DNA of 64,000 nt from Enhydrobacter sp. (GCF_030246845.1 NZ_CP126889.1:372001-436000), one strand, 5' to 3'; positions 51,999-61,229 are shown, counted from the first letter of the stretch. The notes: generated by a model not told the origin, from the letters alone. Made by a program: numbers and translations.

Positions 51999-53699
51999 CT
52001 ACCGCGCCGCCTGCCGCTCCCTCGCCTGCGCGGTGAGCGCCGCGAGCTGCGGCCGGTCGAGGAAGCCGGTCTCCGGCAGCCCCTGCGTCTTCTGCCAGGC
52101 CGCGATTATCTTGCGCGTGATCGGACCGAAATAGCCTGTCGCCGGAACCTCGTGCCCCAGCGCCGTCAACGCCGCCTGCACCCGCTTGCGATCCTGCTCG
52201 GACAGATTCAGGGCAGACTCGGCCTGCTGCGCGTCGTGCTTGGCCTGCTCGGCCGGGTCCGGCGCCGGCGTCGCCTGCGCGGTGAGCGCCGCGAGCTGGG
52301 ACAGATCGAGGAAGCCCGTTTCCGGCAGCCCCTGCGTCTTCTGCCAGGCCGCGATCATCTTGCGCGTGATCGGACCGAAATAGCCCGTCGCCGGCACCTC
52401 GTGCCCGAGCGCCGTCAGCGCCGCCTGCACCCGCTTGCGATCCCGGTCGGACAAGTTCAGCGCCGCCTCGGCCTTTTCGGCCTGCCGCGCGTCGGCAACC
52501 GGCTTCGGCGCGCGGTCGGCCGCCACCGCGGCTGGCGGCGCTTGCACCGGTTCGGGCGCCGCCTCGGCAAGCTCGCGTTGCGCCGCTTCCTGCGCGGCCG
52601 CACGCCCCTGGGCCTCGGCCATCTGCCGCGCCGTCTCGATCGCGGCCTGCTGCTCCTGCTCCTGCCGCGCCTTGCGCGCCTCCTCGTCGCGTCGCGTTGC
52701 CTCGGCGGCGAGCTTCTCCTCGGCGGCGAGCTTTTCCTCCGCGGCTTTCCGCGCCGCTTCCGCAACCGCGGCATCCGTCGCTACGGCGGCGGGCGCCACC
52801 GCTTCCCGCGGCGCAGCCGACTGCTGCGGCTTCATCATGGTGGAATCATGCGCCGCAGCGGGCGACGCCGTCGAAGGAACCGCCAGCCTCCATACGCCGC
52901 CGGACACCGCGAGCATCACGACGGCTGCCGCCGCCACGGACGGCGCCCACTTCGGCTGCCATGCAAACGCGCCGGCCGTAGCAGAAGGGTCGCGCTGCTG
53001 CGGCATGGTCGGAATGGCTGCTGCCGTCCTTGCAGACTCGCTGGATGCACCGCGTCTCAACTCCACGATCTCGCGGGCGATCTTTTCCGCACGACGACGG
53101 CGTTGCTCGATTTCCTCCGCCGTCTCCGCCCGGCGCGGAACAGGGGCGGCCTCTCGGCGCCCCGAGGGCCGGCTCTTCTTCTCCGCTGCGCGGGACGGAT
53201 GGTCCTCGATGATTCGCGCGAACACCTCCTCCGGATCGACCTGTCCCTTCAGCAGTTCCAGGACCTGCAGGAATTCGGCCTGGGCCTCGAAACCGTGCGA
53301 CCCGAGCTTCCGGTACAACGCGTTCAACACCGGATCCCCGAAGGGGTTGAGGCGCTTGCGGCCTTCGGCCACGAGGGCGGCTGCGATCTCCTCGATGCGA
53401 CCCGGGTCCGCCACGGCTTCCTGCCTGAACCGTTCCCTGAGGTCGTCCGGCAACGTGCTCAGGCGGGCCTCGGCGGCGCGGGCCTTGTCGGAATATTTGA
53501 GCAGCAATGCGTACTTGTCGGCGACGAACGGGCCGATATGAAGCGCCGCGCCCTCGGCGGCCGGCTGACCCGATGCGAACCCGCCCGATGCGAACCCGAT
53601 CGGGCGCGCCGGCGCCGGGAGATCGGGGCCGAACTTCTTCAACTCGAAAGTGCCGCGTGACTCACGCAGCGCGACAGCCATCTCTGCCTTGGTGCGCAT
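51999..53699 (-). CDS. Membrane protein with two near-identical peptidoglycan-binding domains
   Basis: About 566 residues. The N-terminal 250 residues are soluble and likely cytoplasmic (helical, with EEIEQRRRRAEKIAREIVELR). A membrane segment (APSVAAAAVVMLAVSGGVWRLAV) follows. Next comes an alanine/glutamate coiled coil (AARKAAEEKLAAEEKLAAE). The C-terminus has two copies of one PG_binding_1 domain (NLSEQDRKRVQAALTALGHE, then VPATGYFGPITRKIIAAWQK) about 83 residues apart. The two copies are also nearly identical in DNA, so the duplication is recent. It probably links a cytoplasmic or membrane process to the cell wall. The ATG with GGTGGACC before it is used. Confidence 0.7.
   Translation of the reverse strand: MRTKAEMAVALRESRGTFELKKFGPDLPAPARPIGFASGGFASGQPAAEGAALHIGPFVADKYALLLKYSDKARAAEARLSTLPDDLRERFRQEAVADPGRIEEIAAALVAEGRKRLNPFGDPVLNALYRKLGSHGFEAQAEFLQVLELLKGQVDPEEVFARIIEDHPSRAAEKKSRPSGRREAAPVPRRAETAEEIEQRRRRAEKIAREIVELRRGASSESARTAAAIPTMPQQRDPSATAGAFAWQPKWAPSVAAAAVVMLAVSGGVWRLAVPSTASPAAAHDSTMMKPQQSAAPREAVAPAAVATDAAVAEAARKAAEEKLAAEEKLAAEATRRDEEARKARQEQEQQAAIETARQMAEAQGRAAAQEAAQRELAEAAPEPVQAPPAAVAADRAPKPVADARQAEKAEAALNLSDRDRKRVQAALTALGHEVPATGYFGPITRKMIAAWQKTQGLPETGFLDLSQLAALTAQATPAPDPAEQAKHDAQQAESALNLSEQDRKRVQAALTALGHEVPATGYFGPITRKIIAAWQKTQGLPETGFLDRPQLAALTAQARERQAAR
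52025..52460. repeat. Tandem duplication (249-bp period) inside the peptidoglycan-binding gene
   Basis: A stretch beginning CCTGCGCGGTGAGCGCCGCG at 52025 recurs at 52274. About 185 bp of each 249-bp unit are nearly identical, covering one peptidoglycan-binding domain per copy. It keeps the frame, so domain number could change by recombination. Confidence 0.8.
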
Positions 53700-53714
53700 T
53701 GGTCCACCCATCAT

Positions 53715-54102
53715 CGCCAATCGTGCAGCGCCGCCGCACGATCGGCGTCCCATGTCTTCCGCGCGCCGAACCCCTCTGGCGCACAAGGAGACCATAGGCC
53801 GGTTGACCGTAAGTTGTGTTTCAATGGCTTTTTCTATTTTGTATGAACTGTATCGGCCGGCGATTTGCCGCCTGGCGCGGCGACGGGCGCCGCATTGGAC
53901 GAAACCCACGAAACCAAAAGGCGCCGGCGGCGAAATCGTCGCGAATGGAGCCCGGCGTACAAGGAAACTGCCGCACCGGAGACTGCGGCTTTGTAGCGGT
54001 CCACCCTCTTCTCCCCTGTGGACCGTGAGCGTTGAAGCCTCTCGATACCTCGAGCCCGTCCAGCCTGATCCGCTCGGCGGGCTCTTCTTTGCGCGCGGCG
54101 GC
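53715..54102. other. Intergenic region without a supported gene
   Basis: About 390 bp with no convincing open frame. An AT-rich patch near 53810-53860 (GTTTCAATGGC, TTTTTCTATTTTGTATG) may hold the promoter of the leftward peptidoglycan-binding gene, with TTGAAA as a candidate -35 on that strand. The rest is unremarkable GC-rich sequence downstream of the SGNH gene. Confidence 0.5.
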
Positions 54103-55404
54103 CTACTGTCCGAGGGCGCGCGGTGTCGGCGGCGTTCCTTCCCGCATCTTCGTCAGCTCGGCCGCGACACGCCGGGCGACGATCTCGGTGCCGAGGTCGG
54201 TCCAGTGGCCGTCGGTCACGCGATAGGTGCCGGGCACGCCCTGCAGATCCTGCGCAAGGTCGATCGGGTGCAGGCCGCGCCGGGCCAGCTCGGCGAGGAG
54301 CGCGCGCCGCGACGCCTCGCGGCGGCGGTTCTGGCTGTAGAAGCGCGGCCAGGGCTTCCAGTACTCGGCGTAGCGCGGATCGACCGAGGCCATCGGCGCG
54401 ATCGCCAGCAGGAACTTGATGCCCTTCGCTGCCGCAAGCTTCTCGGCACCCAGCAGCCACGAGGCGGTGGCGTCGATCTCCGCCGGATCGACCATGCGCT
54501 CGGCCTCGGCGTCGCTCATGGGCGCAGGCCAGTCGGGATGAATCAGCTCCCAGTCGATGACGATGGCCGGCAGCCAGCCCATCAGATATTCGCGCTTGTC
54601 GTCGGTGCGCTCGAACGGCGCCCAGAAGGCCGCCCCGCCGCGCCCCAGCACCTCCTCGAGCGCCGCCTTGCTGACATTGGGGTAGTAGTACTTCTTGTAG
54701 TGGTCGGCGAGCAGGCCGGCGCGCTCGGCGAGCGGCTTCCTGGCGATGGCGTTCAGCGTGTCGAACTCGTCGGGGACGGACTTGTTGTGGCGGCCGAACT
54801 CGGAAAGGCCGAGCCGGTTCACGATCAGCCAGTCGAGATGCGGCGCCACCGCGCCCAGCAACGACGGCTCCGGCCGCTCGGCGACCAGCGGCGGGATCGA
54901 CCAGGCGGAAAGCCTGTCCGGGACGAAGTCGTTGCCGGAGTAGAACAGCTCCAGCATCGCGTCGGGCTCGAGCTTCAGCGCGACCGACTTGATGCGGTAG
55001 TAGTATTGCGGCGGACCGGTGGCCGAGATGCCGAGATTGATGGCCTCGCTGTCGCGGATGCCGTGCTCGGCCCAGTTGTTGGCCACCATCTCGCTGAGAG
55101 GGGTGAGCGAGAACGGCGCCTCCAGGAAACTGTCGCCGACGAACACGGAGCGGAATTTGACGCCGGGTGGGCGCTCGATCGAGCGCTCCTGATCCTTGAG
55201 GCCCCAACTGTTGTAGTAGGGGATCAGCTTCGGCTTGTCGGCGAGCGTCTTGATCTGCCTCATGTTGGAGGCGGACGCCACGATCGGCCGCAGCTCGTAG
55301 GCGGGCCAGGGCGGCGTCAGGAACGAGGCCAGGAGTTCCGCGCCGCCGATGGTGACGGCGAGGAGCAGCAGTCCATAGATGGACCAGAAGAGAGCCTTCT
55401 TCAT
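54103..55404 (-). CDS. SGNH/AlgX-like membrane-anchored protein (paralogue 1)
   Basis: The 433-residue protein begins with a membrane anchor (ALFWSIYGLLLLAVTIGGAELLASF). VFVGDSFLEAPFSLTPLS near residue 90 is the GDS nucleophile loop, and LLAIAPMASVDPRYAEYW near 350 and YRVTDGHWTDLGTEIVARR near 405 supply the D-x-x-His block. It is similar along its length to the protein at 59174-60457, so the two are duplicates. The neighbouring FkbM gene ends on its start codon (ATGA overlap). Acyl transfer to a surface polysaccharide is the likely role, as for AlgX/AlgJ proteins, but no acyl carrier or MBOAT gene is in view. Confidence 0.75.
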   Translation of the reverse strand: MKKALFWSIYGLLLLAVTIGGAELLASFLTPPWPAYELRPIVASASNMRQIKTLADKPKLIPYYNSWGLKDQERSIERPPGVKFRSVFVGDSFLEAPFSLTPLSEMVANNWAEHGIRDSEAINLGISATGPPQYYYRIKSVALKLEPDAMLELFYSGNDFVPDRLSAWSIPPLVAERPEPSLLGAVAPHLDWLIVNRLGLSEFGRHNKSVPDEFDTLNAIARKPLAERAGLLADHYKKYYYPNVSKAALEEVLGRGGAAFWAPFERTDDKREYLMGWLPAIVIDWELIHPDWPAPMSDAEAERMVDPAEIDATASWLLGAEKLAAAKGIKFLLAIAPMASVDPRYAEYWKPWPRFYSQNRRREASRRALLAELARRGLHPIDLAQDLQGVPGTYRVTDGHWTDLGTEIVARRVAAELTKMREGTPPTPRALGQ

Positions 55405-56426
55405 CTTTCCCCCGGGGGGAGCGCGACGATGTTGTCCGACAGCGGCGTGCCCGGGGTCCAGGGCCCCGTCATGCCGCTCTCGTCGAACGCATGGATCCGA
55501 TAGTCGAGCGACCGCAGCAGATCCACCACCGCGGCAGCACTCGCGCCCTGTTGCCGAAGCGCCGCCTCGTTGGCCTCGATCAGCAGGACCGGACGCTGCC
55601 GCGACAGGAGACCTCGGCCGCCCGACAGCAGCTTGAGCTCGGCGCCCTCGACGTCGATCTTCACCACGTCGACGCGCCCGAGATCGAGGCGCGCGGCAAG
55701 CGCGTCGAGCGTCTCGACGGCGACCTTCTCGCGGGCGACGACGACATCGCCCTCGTAGATGAACTGGCCGAGCGTGTTGTGGCCGCCATGCCGCTTGGGC
55801 GCGATCTTGAGCTCGGCGCTGCCGGGCGCGTCGGCCAGCGCCCGCGGCACGACCGTGACGTTGCCCAGCCGGTTGCGCGCGAGGTTCGCCTCGAGCAGGG
55901 CGCGTTCGCGCGAGCTCGGCTCGATCGCGACGACGCGGCCGGCATGGCCCACGCGGCGCGCCGCGAACAGGGTGTAGAGGCCTTCGTTGGCGCCGACATC
56001 GACGAAGGTCATGCCCGGGCGCAGGACACGGTCGAGAAAGGCGAACTCGTTGGGCTCGAACGAGCTGCCGACATAGAGGCAGAGGCTCATGTCGTTGCCC
56101 AGCGTCAGGCCGATGCGGGTGCCGTCGAGCCACCGCACGACGACCGGCACCTCGAGCCCGTGATCGTGCGCACACTGCCACAGCACGGCGCGGCGCATCG
56201 CCCACCACGGGCGCGTGACGGAGTATTCGATCGCGAACCGCCAGCCCGGCACGACCCCGAGCCGCGGCGCGCGGCCGCGCAAGGCACGGGCATAGAGCCG
56301 GCCGAGCGGCGGCGCCCTGAGCAGCAGGCGCGGCCCCAGCCGATCCAGACGGTGGGCGAGACGATCGGCGAATCTATTCCTGAGCCAAGACGGTCGGTCG
56401 CCGCTCATGGCGGCGGTGTTTGGCAT
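55401..56426 (-). CDS. FkbM-family SAM-dependent methyltransferase
   Basis: The 341-residue protein has the FkbM core: PGMTFVDVGANEGLYTLFAA near residue 128 (SAM motif), GRVVAIEPSSRERALLEANL, then VETLDALAARLDLGRVDVVK and KIDVEGAELKLLSGG near 255. It O-methylates a sugar or similar group. Two ATGs are possible (six codons apart); the first is given. It overlaps the SGNH gene by four bases and reads with it, and is divergent from a glycosyltransferase-like gene 96 bp away, so the three may build one glycan. Confidence 0.87.
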   Translation of the reverse strand: MPNTAAMSGDRPSWLRNRFADRLAHRLDRLGPRLLLRAPPLGRLYARALRGRAPRLGVVPGWRFAIEYSVTRPWWAMRRAVLWQCAHDHGLEVPVVVRWLDGTRIGLTLGNDMSLCLYVGSSFEPNEFAFLDRVLRPGMTFVDVGANEGLYTLFAARRVGHAGRVVAIEPSSRERALLEANLARNRLGNVTVVPRALADAPGSAELKIAPKRHGGHNTLGQFIYEGDVVVAREKVAVETLDALAARLDLGRVDVVKIDVEGAELKLLSGGRGLLSRQRPVLLIEANEAALRQQGASAAAVVDLLRSLDYRIHAFDESGMTGPWTPGTPLSDNIVALPPGER

Positions 56427-56521
56427 GAAAACGGACGAGCTCCAAGAGCGACGCTATCGCTTGTCGTCGAGCCGGGCGTCGTAGTAATCCTCCCTCCTCT
56501 TGCGGATTCAGCGGCCGTGCA

Positions 56522-57961
56522 GTGACCAAGACAATCGAAGCGATCATCCTCGGCCGCAACGACGACTACGAGCCGGGCTGGGCGGATCGGCTGCAGGCTG
56601 TCCTTGCCTACAACCGCGAGCGGCTGGCCGGCACGGCGTTCGAGTATCGCGCCGCTTTCGTCGAATGGAATCCGCCGCCCGACCGGCCGCTGCTTTCGCC
56701 CGGCCTGGTCGCCCGCTTCCCCTTCCTGCGCGCCATCGTGATCGAGGCGGCCGTGCACAGGAGCCTGTCGCGCGCCCGCCAGCCGATGATGATGAACTTC
56801 CCGGTCAATGCCGCGGTGCGCACCAGCACCGCCGATTTCCTGGTGATCACCGGCGGCGACATCCTGTTGGGCGAGGCGCTTTGTCGGCGGCTGGCCGATG
56901 GAGGCCTGCGTCCGAACCGTCTCTACCGCGCCGAGCGCGTGAACATCCGCCCCGACCTCGACTTCGCCTGTCTGACGCCGCGAACGGTCGAGGATCCGGC
57001 GAACGTCGTGTCGGTGGACACCTGCCGCGAGCCGCCGTTCGACAGGCCGCCCTACACCAACGCCAGCGGCGACTTCATCATGATGGACCGCGCTTCCCTG
57101 GTCGGCCTGCGCGGCATGGACGAAGGCATCGACTTCGCGCGCCTGCATCTCGATTCGCGCATGGCGACGAATGCGCTGCAGGCCGGCCTCGACTGCGAGC
57201 TCCTGGGACAGATCTTCCATATCAGCCATCTGCGCTCGTTCTCACGCGAGCCATCGACCTACCCCGATCATCAATACCTCTGGGACTGCGGTTTGCCCTA
57301 TCTGAACGGCGAGAACTGGGGGCTGGCGGACCGCCTGTGGCGTCCGCTGTCGGATCGACTGTGGCAGGTGTCGAACGAGACGGCAGGCGCATGGCCGACC
57401 CTGCCGCAGGCGGGCGCTCCCGATCTCGACCGGCGAGGCGCCGAGCTGCGCGCCGTGCTGCAACGGGCCCGCGACGATCAGCGGACCGGGATGCCGGCCG
57501 GCACCGTCTATGAGCTGGCGCGCGTGCCGGCGCGGCACGGCTATGCCTTTCCCGACGTCGAGCTCGGCCGCGACGGCCGGCTGACGGCGCCGGCCAACCG
57601 GCATGGCCTGCTCGCCGCGTTCACGCCGCGACGCGTCGCGGCGCCGCCGGCCAAGGGCGAGCGCCGCTGGGCCGGGCTCGAGCTCGAGATCGAGGCGGGC
57701 GAGCTGGTCGTCAATCTCTCCGGCCATCCGCTCGGCAAGCAAGCCGCCGTCGGCGCCGGCCAGGGCCGCCGCATCGTCTGGTTCGAATGGACCCTCGACC
57801 TCAAGGCGATCGACCTGCGCCGCTTCCGCACCGACGATGTGGCGCCGCGCGCCCGGATCCTGGGCACGATCACCGCCGCGAGCTTCGAGGGCGACGAGGA
57901 CCGCTTCCTGCGCGGCCCCGCCAGCCGCACCCGCTACCGCCTGCGCCGTCTGATGCGGTGA
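56522..57961 (+). CDS. Glycosyltransferase-like protein, unassigned family
   Basis: The 479-residue protein starts with TIEAIILGRNDDYEPGWADR, a GT-A-like beginning, and has FLVITGGDILLGEALCRRL near residue 110 and DFIMMDRASLVGLRGMDEG near 190. These look like nucleotide-sugar binding and acceptor-loop features of galactosyltransferase-type enzymes. The C-terminal ~150 residues (GLELEIEAGELVVNLSGHPL) look like a separate beta-rich domain. GTG start. Its position between FkbM/SGNH genes and the IS supports a glycan role, but the exact reaction is not known. Confidence 0.6.
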   Translation: MTKTIEAIILGRNDDYEPGWADRLQAVLAYNRERLAGTAFEYRAAFVEWNPPPDRPLLSPGLVARFPFLRAIVIEAAVHRSLSRARQPMMMNFPVNAAVRTSTADFLVITGGDILLGEALCRRLADGGLRPNRLYRAERVNIRPDLDFACLTPRTVEDPANVVSVDTCREPPFDRPPYTNASGDFIMMDRASLVGLRGMDEGIDFARLHLDSRMATNALQAGLDCELLGQIFHISHLRSFSREPSTYPDHQYLWDCGLPYLNGENWGLADRLWRPLSDRLWQVSNETAGAWPTLPQAGAPDLDRRGAELRAVLQRARDDQRTGMPAGTVYELARVPARHGYAFPDVELGRDGRLTAPANRHGLLAAFTPRRVAAPPAKGERRWAGLELEIEAGELVVNLSGHPLGKQAAVGAGQGRRIVWFEWTLDLKAIDLRRFRTDDVAPRARILGTITAASFEGDEDRFLRGPASRTRYRLRRLMR

Positions 57962-57970
57962 GGAGCACTG

Positions 57971-58207
57971 ATTGCGCCACTGGAGTTCGTCACCAGCCAG
58001 GTGCGGGCCCTCGGGAGTGAAACTGCGCTGCCTGCCGCAAAGCGGGTGTCATCCCGAGCGCAAGCGAGGGATCCTTGATCGGCGCCGGCCAAAGATCCCT
58101 CGCTACGCTCGGGATGACACGGAAGTGGCTGGAGCGCCCGCTCTTGTTTCTTGTTAGTGGCCGCTCCTCCGAGCGCTCATCGGAGCGCGCAACTCCAGTT
58201 GCGCTCA
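57971..58207. repeat. Composite dispersed repeat (inverted relative to the copy at 21.7 kb)
   Basis: In order: GATTGCGCCACTGGAGTTCG block (shared with 31475), a complete TGTCATCCCGAG palindrome (58047-58120), TTGTTTCTTGTTAGTGG and a GCGCGCAACTCCAGTTGCGCTC block. The last two are the inverted counterparts of blocks at 21653-21720. This explains the gap between the glycosyltransferase-like gene and the IS5 element. Confidence 0.8.
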
Positions 58208-58226
58208 TGCGAAATGAATTGTCTTA

Positions 58227-59173
58227 GAGCCGATCCGAGAAGTTGTGATTCAGGAACAATGTATTGGCCTGGTCAAGCGCCTGAGCATGAGTCGGATCAT
58301 GGCAAGGCGAATGAAGGCGACGACGGTGCAGGCGTAGCGTTCGAAGTCACGAGCGAGCCTGCGGTTGCGAGAGATCCAGGCGAAGGTTCGCTCGACGATC
58401 CATCGCTTGGGCAGAACGCTGAAGTTGTGCGCCTCGGTGCGCTTGACGATTTCGATCTGCCAGGAGCCGATATCGGCAACGACTTGGGCGACGCGTGGCC
58501 CTTGATAACCGGCATCAGCGAAGAGTTTGAGGATCGAGGGAAAGCGGCGTCTTGCGTTGCGCAGCAGCCGGCGGACGCCGTCGCGATCCTGCACATTGGC
58601 GCGATGGACGACGACGTTCAGCAACAGGCCGAGCGTATCGACGACGATATGTCGCTTGCGACCGGTCACCTTCTTGCCCGCGTCGTAGCCTTGCGGATCG
58701 ATCGAGGCCCCCCTTTTTGCGCCGCTTTGGCGCTCTGACTGTCGAGGATTGCTACTGTCGGCTCGGGCTTGCGTCCCGCCGCCTCGCGCACCTGGACATA
58801 CAGGGCCTGATGCAGGCGCAGCAGAGTCCGATCCGAGCGCCAGAGCGCAAAATAGTCGTACACCGTGCTCTTGGGCGGCAGGTCTTTGGGCAAGGCGTCC
58901 CACTGGCAACCGGTCGACAGCAGATAGAACACGGCGTTCAGCACTTCCCGCATATTGACGTCGCGCGGCCGCCCGCCACGGCGGGCGGGGGGAATCAGCG
59001 GCGCCACCAGTGCCCATTCCGCATCCGTCAAATCGCTGGGGTAGCGCAGCGCCTTGCGCTCATGAGCCCGACGATGCTCTGTCGTCCACATCTGGCACCT
59101 GTCTCAAACCACAGAGTGCCGAACAATGAATCACAACAGATTCTTCCGACTCAAGTTCTTTCCGGATAGGCTC
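58227..59173 (-). mobile_element. IS5-family (IS427-like) insertion sequence with TTA target duplication
   Basis: The left end reads GAGCCGATCCGAGAAGTTGT and the right end, reversed, GAGCCTATCCGGAAAG, an imperfect inverted repeat of the IS427 kind. TTA flanks both ends (58224-58226, 59174-59176), consistent with a 3-bp target duplication. The right end has about 20 extra bases between the outer repeat and a second GTTGTGATTCA block that also occurs at the left, so it may be slightly altered. Confidence 0.8.
58250..59091 (-). CDS. IS5-family transposase OrfAB, probable -1 programmed frameshift
   Basis: Frame 1 (59091 down to 58666) encodes LTDAEWALVAPLIPPARRGG and the first catalytic Asp in TVAILDSQSAKAA. 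Frame 2, one base back, carries on with ASIDPQGYDAGKKVTGRKRH, the second Asp in LKLFADAGYQG and Glu in RWIVERTFAWISRNRRL. The frames meet at an A5G6 run (58708-58718 on the plus strand), a typical slippery site for IS427-type elements. A -1 slip there would yield the complete DDE transposase of about 280 residues. Both parts look intact, so the element may be active. Confidence 0.85.
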
Positions 59174-60457
59174 TTACTTCGCCCTTGCGGCTTTTCGCGT
59201 CCGCGCCTCGGCCAATTCGTCGGCGATGCGCTTGGCGACGATCTCCGTGCCGCGTTGGGTCCAATGGCCGTCGGTCAGACGATAGGTGCCACTGACGCCC
59301 TTCAGATCCTCCTCCAGATCGATCGGCTGCAGGCCCTTCCTGCGCAACTCGGCGAGCAGCCGGCGGCGGGCGGCGTCGCGCGCCAGGTTGATGCTGTAGA
59401 AGCGCGGCCACGGCTGCCAGAATGCCGCGAAGCGCGGATCGACCGACCCCATCGGCGCGACCGCGAGCAGGAACCGGACACCGTTCGCTGTCGCGAGGCG
59501 GTCGGCCGCCAGCAGCCACGACGAGGTCGAGTCGACCTCCGACATGTCCACCATGCGATCGGCCTCGGCGCTGTCGTGCGGCACCGGCCAGGTGCCGGTT
59601 TCCCAGTCGATCATGCTCGCGAGAAGCCAGCCTTGCAGGAACTCCGGATCCTGCTTTCGGTGCTCGAAAGCAGCCCAGAACGCATCGCCGCCGCGGCCCA
59701 GGATCTCGCGCATCGTTTCCCGGCTCTTGCCCGGAAAGTAATTCTTCCCGAGATAGTCCGCGAGCAGGCCGGCGCGCTGGTCGCGCGGCTTCTGCAGCAC
59801 GTCGTTCAGGATGTCGAACTCGTCCGGGATCGGCTTGTTGCCGCGGCCGAACTCCGACAGGCCGAGGCGATTGACGATCAGCCAGTCGAGATGCGGCGCC
59901 ACGGCGCCCAGAAGCGACGGCTCCGGCCGCTCGGCCACGAGCGGCGGAATCGACCAGGGCGAGAACCTGTCCCGCACGAAGTCGTTGCCCGGATAGACCA
60001 GCTCCAGGATCGCATCGGGCTCGAGCTTCAGCGCAACGGTCTCGATGCGATAGTAGTACTGCACCGGGCCGGTGGCGGAGACGCCGAGATTGATCGCCTC
60101 GCCGTCGCGCATGCCGCGCGCCCGCCAATCCTGCTCGACGAGCTGGGCGAGCGGCGCGCGCAGGAAGGCGCCTTCCAGGAAGCTGTCGCCCACCAGGACG
60201 GAGCGGAAGCGCACGTCCGCCGGCCGGGAGAACGACCTTTCCCTGTCCCGCAGTCCCCAACTGTTGTAGCGCGGGATCAGGTCGGGCATGCCGGCCAGCG
60301 CCTTGATCTGGCCGATCGGCGCAGCGGCGGCATCGATCGGGCGCAGGTCGTAGGCCGGCCAGGGCGGCGTGAGGAACGACGCGACGAATTCCAGGCCGCC
60401 GATCGTGATCGCGGCCAGCAGCAATCCGTAGACGGTCCAGAAGAAAGTCCTTTTCAT
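59174..60457 (-). CDS. SGNH/AlgX-like membrane-anchored protein (paralogue 2)
   Basis: The 427-residue protein repeats the plan of paralogue 1: anchor TFFWTVYGLLLAAITIGGLEF, nucleophile loop VLVGDSFLEGAFLRAPLA, YYYRIETVALKLEPDAILEL, LLAVAPMGSVDPRFAAFW and block V YRLTDGHWTQRGTEIVAKR. The IS5-family element is inserted exactly at its stop: the TTA (TAA on the coding strand) target duplication supplies the stop codon, so the protein is unchanged. Sequence beyond the IS was its former downstream region. Likely surface acyltransferase or esterase; substrate unknown. Confidence 0.75.
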   Translation of the reverse strand: MKRTFFWTVYGLLLAAITIGGLEFVASFLTPPWPAYDLRPIDAAAAPIGQIKALAGMPDLIPRYNSWGLRDRERSFSRPADVRFRSVLVGDSFLEGAFLRAPLAQLVEQDWRARGMRDGEAINLGVSATGPVQYYYRIETVALKLEPDAILELVYPGNDFVRDRFSPWSIPPLVAERPEPSLLGAVAPHLDWLIVNRLGLSEFGRGNKPIPDEFDILNDVLQKPRDQRAGLLADYLGKNYFPGKSRETMREILGRGGDAFWAAFEHRKQDPEFLQGWLLASMIDWETGTWPVPHDSAEADRMVDMSEVDSTSSWLLAADRLATANGVRFLLAVAPMGSVDPRFAAFWQPWPRFYSINLARDAARRRLLAELRRKGLQPIDLEEDLKGVSGTYRLTDGHWTQRGTEIVAKRIADELAEARTRKAARAK

Positions 60458-60509
60458 CCGGCCTCGGCGCGACGCAACGGCCTTGTCAGGCCGAAGCCGG
60501 CGCCACGTC

Positions 60510-61229
60510 TCATTGATAGGCAACGCATCCCATCAGGTCGAGCGCCACGGCGAGTTGGAAGATCGAGGCGGCGAAGCGCGGATCGTCGGCAAGCACCGCA
60601 AGATCGCCATCCGCCGCGCCGCCATCAAACAGGTTGGCGAGCCCGCTGCCTGTCGCAGAATCGATCGGCACAACCGCACCGCAGGTGACGGCGAACAGAT
60701 CGACTGGCGCCACCCGCATGGCAAAGACCTCGCCGGGACGGGCGGATCGCTCGAGGCCTTCGTCCATCAGCCAGATCTCGCCGCCCCGCATCAGGTCGTC
60801 CAGAACAAGGCCGGCGATCTCCGATCTTCCGATCACGCGAAACACGGAAAATCGCGCGGCACGCAGCCCGGCGAGCACGACCGCCTCGTCGGCGCCGGAG
60901 GATGCCTCATGCCGCCGGGCATAACGATCGATCGCCCGGGTCTGCCCCGCCTTTGCCGTATAGACGGCCAGGTCGCAGACGAGAGTCAGTTCGGCATCGT
61001 CGTCCGTGAAGAGATGCTTGCCGTCGCCCAGTCCGATCTTCTTGGCGTGCGCGAGAAAACGCGACGGCGACACATGTGTGAGGGTCGCGTTCTGAATGTT
61101 CTTGCGCAGCTTCGAGTAGCGCCGATAGCGGGCGAGGGCCTCGTTGCGGTCGAGGACATGCGGCGCACCGTGGCAGGACGAGCGCTCAGCAGAGCACATC
61201 GGGGTGGCAATCGTCTGCGGCTTGGGCAT
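60510..61229 (-). CDS. Protein of unknown function (239 aa)
   Basis: Not recognised. The N-terminus is basic and helical (LARYRRYSKLRKNIQNATLT). The central and C-terminal parts are more hydrophobic and acidic (GLVLDDLMRGGEIWLMDEGL, GEVFAMRVAPVDLFAVTCGA), as in a compact globular protein. No membrane segment or signal peptide. GGAGG precedes the ATG. It lies upstream of paralogue 2 of the SGNH proteins in the same direction with a 52-bp gap and may be in its transcript. Confidence 0.6.
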   Translation of the reverse strand: MPKPQTIATPMCSAERSSCHGAPHVLDRNEALARYRRYSKLRKNIQNATLTHVSPSRFLAHAKKIGLGDGKHLFTDDDAELTLVCDLAVYTAKAGQTRAIDRYARRHEASSGADEAVVLAGLRAARFSVFRVIGRSEIAGLVLDDLMRGGEIWLMDEGLERSARPGEVFAMRVAPVDLFAVTCGAVVPIDSATGSGLANLFDGGAADGDLAVLADDPRFAASIFQLAVALDLMGCVAYQ

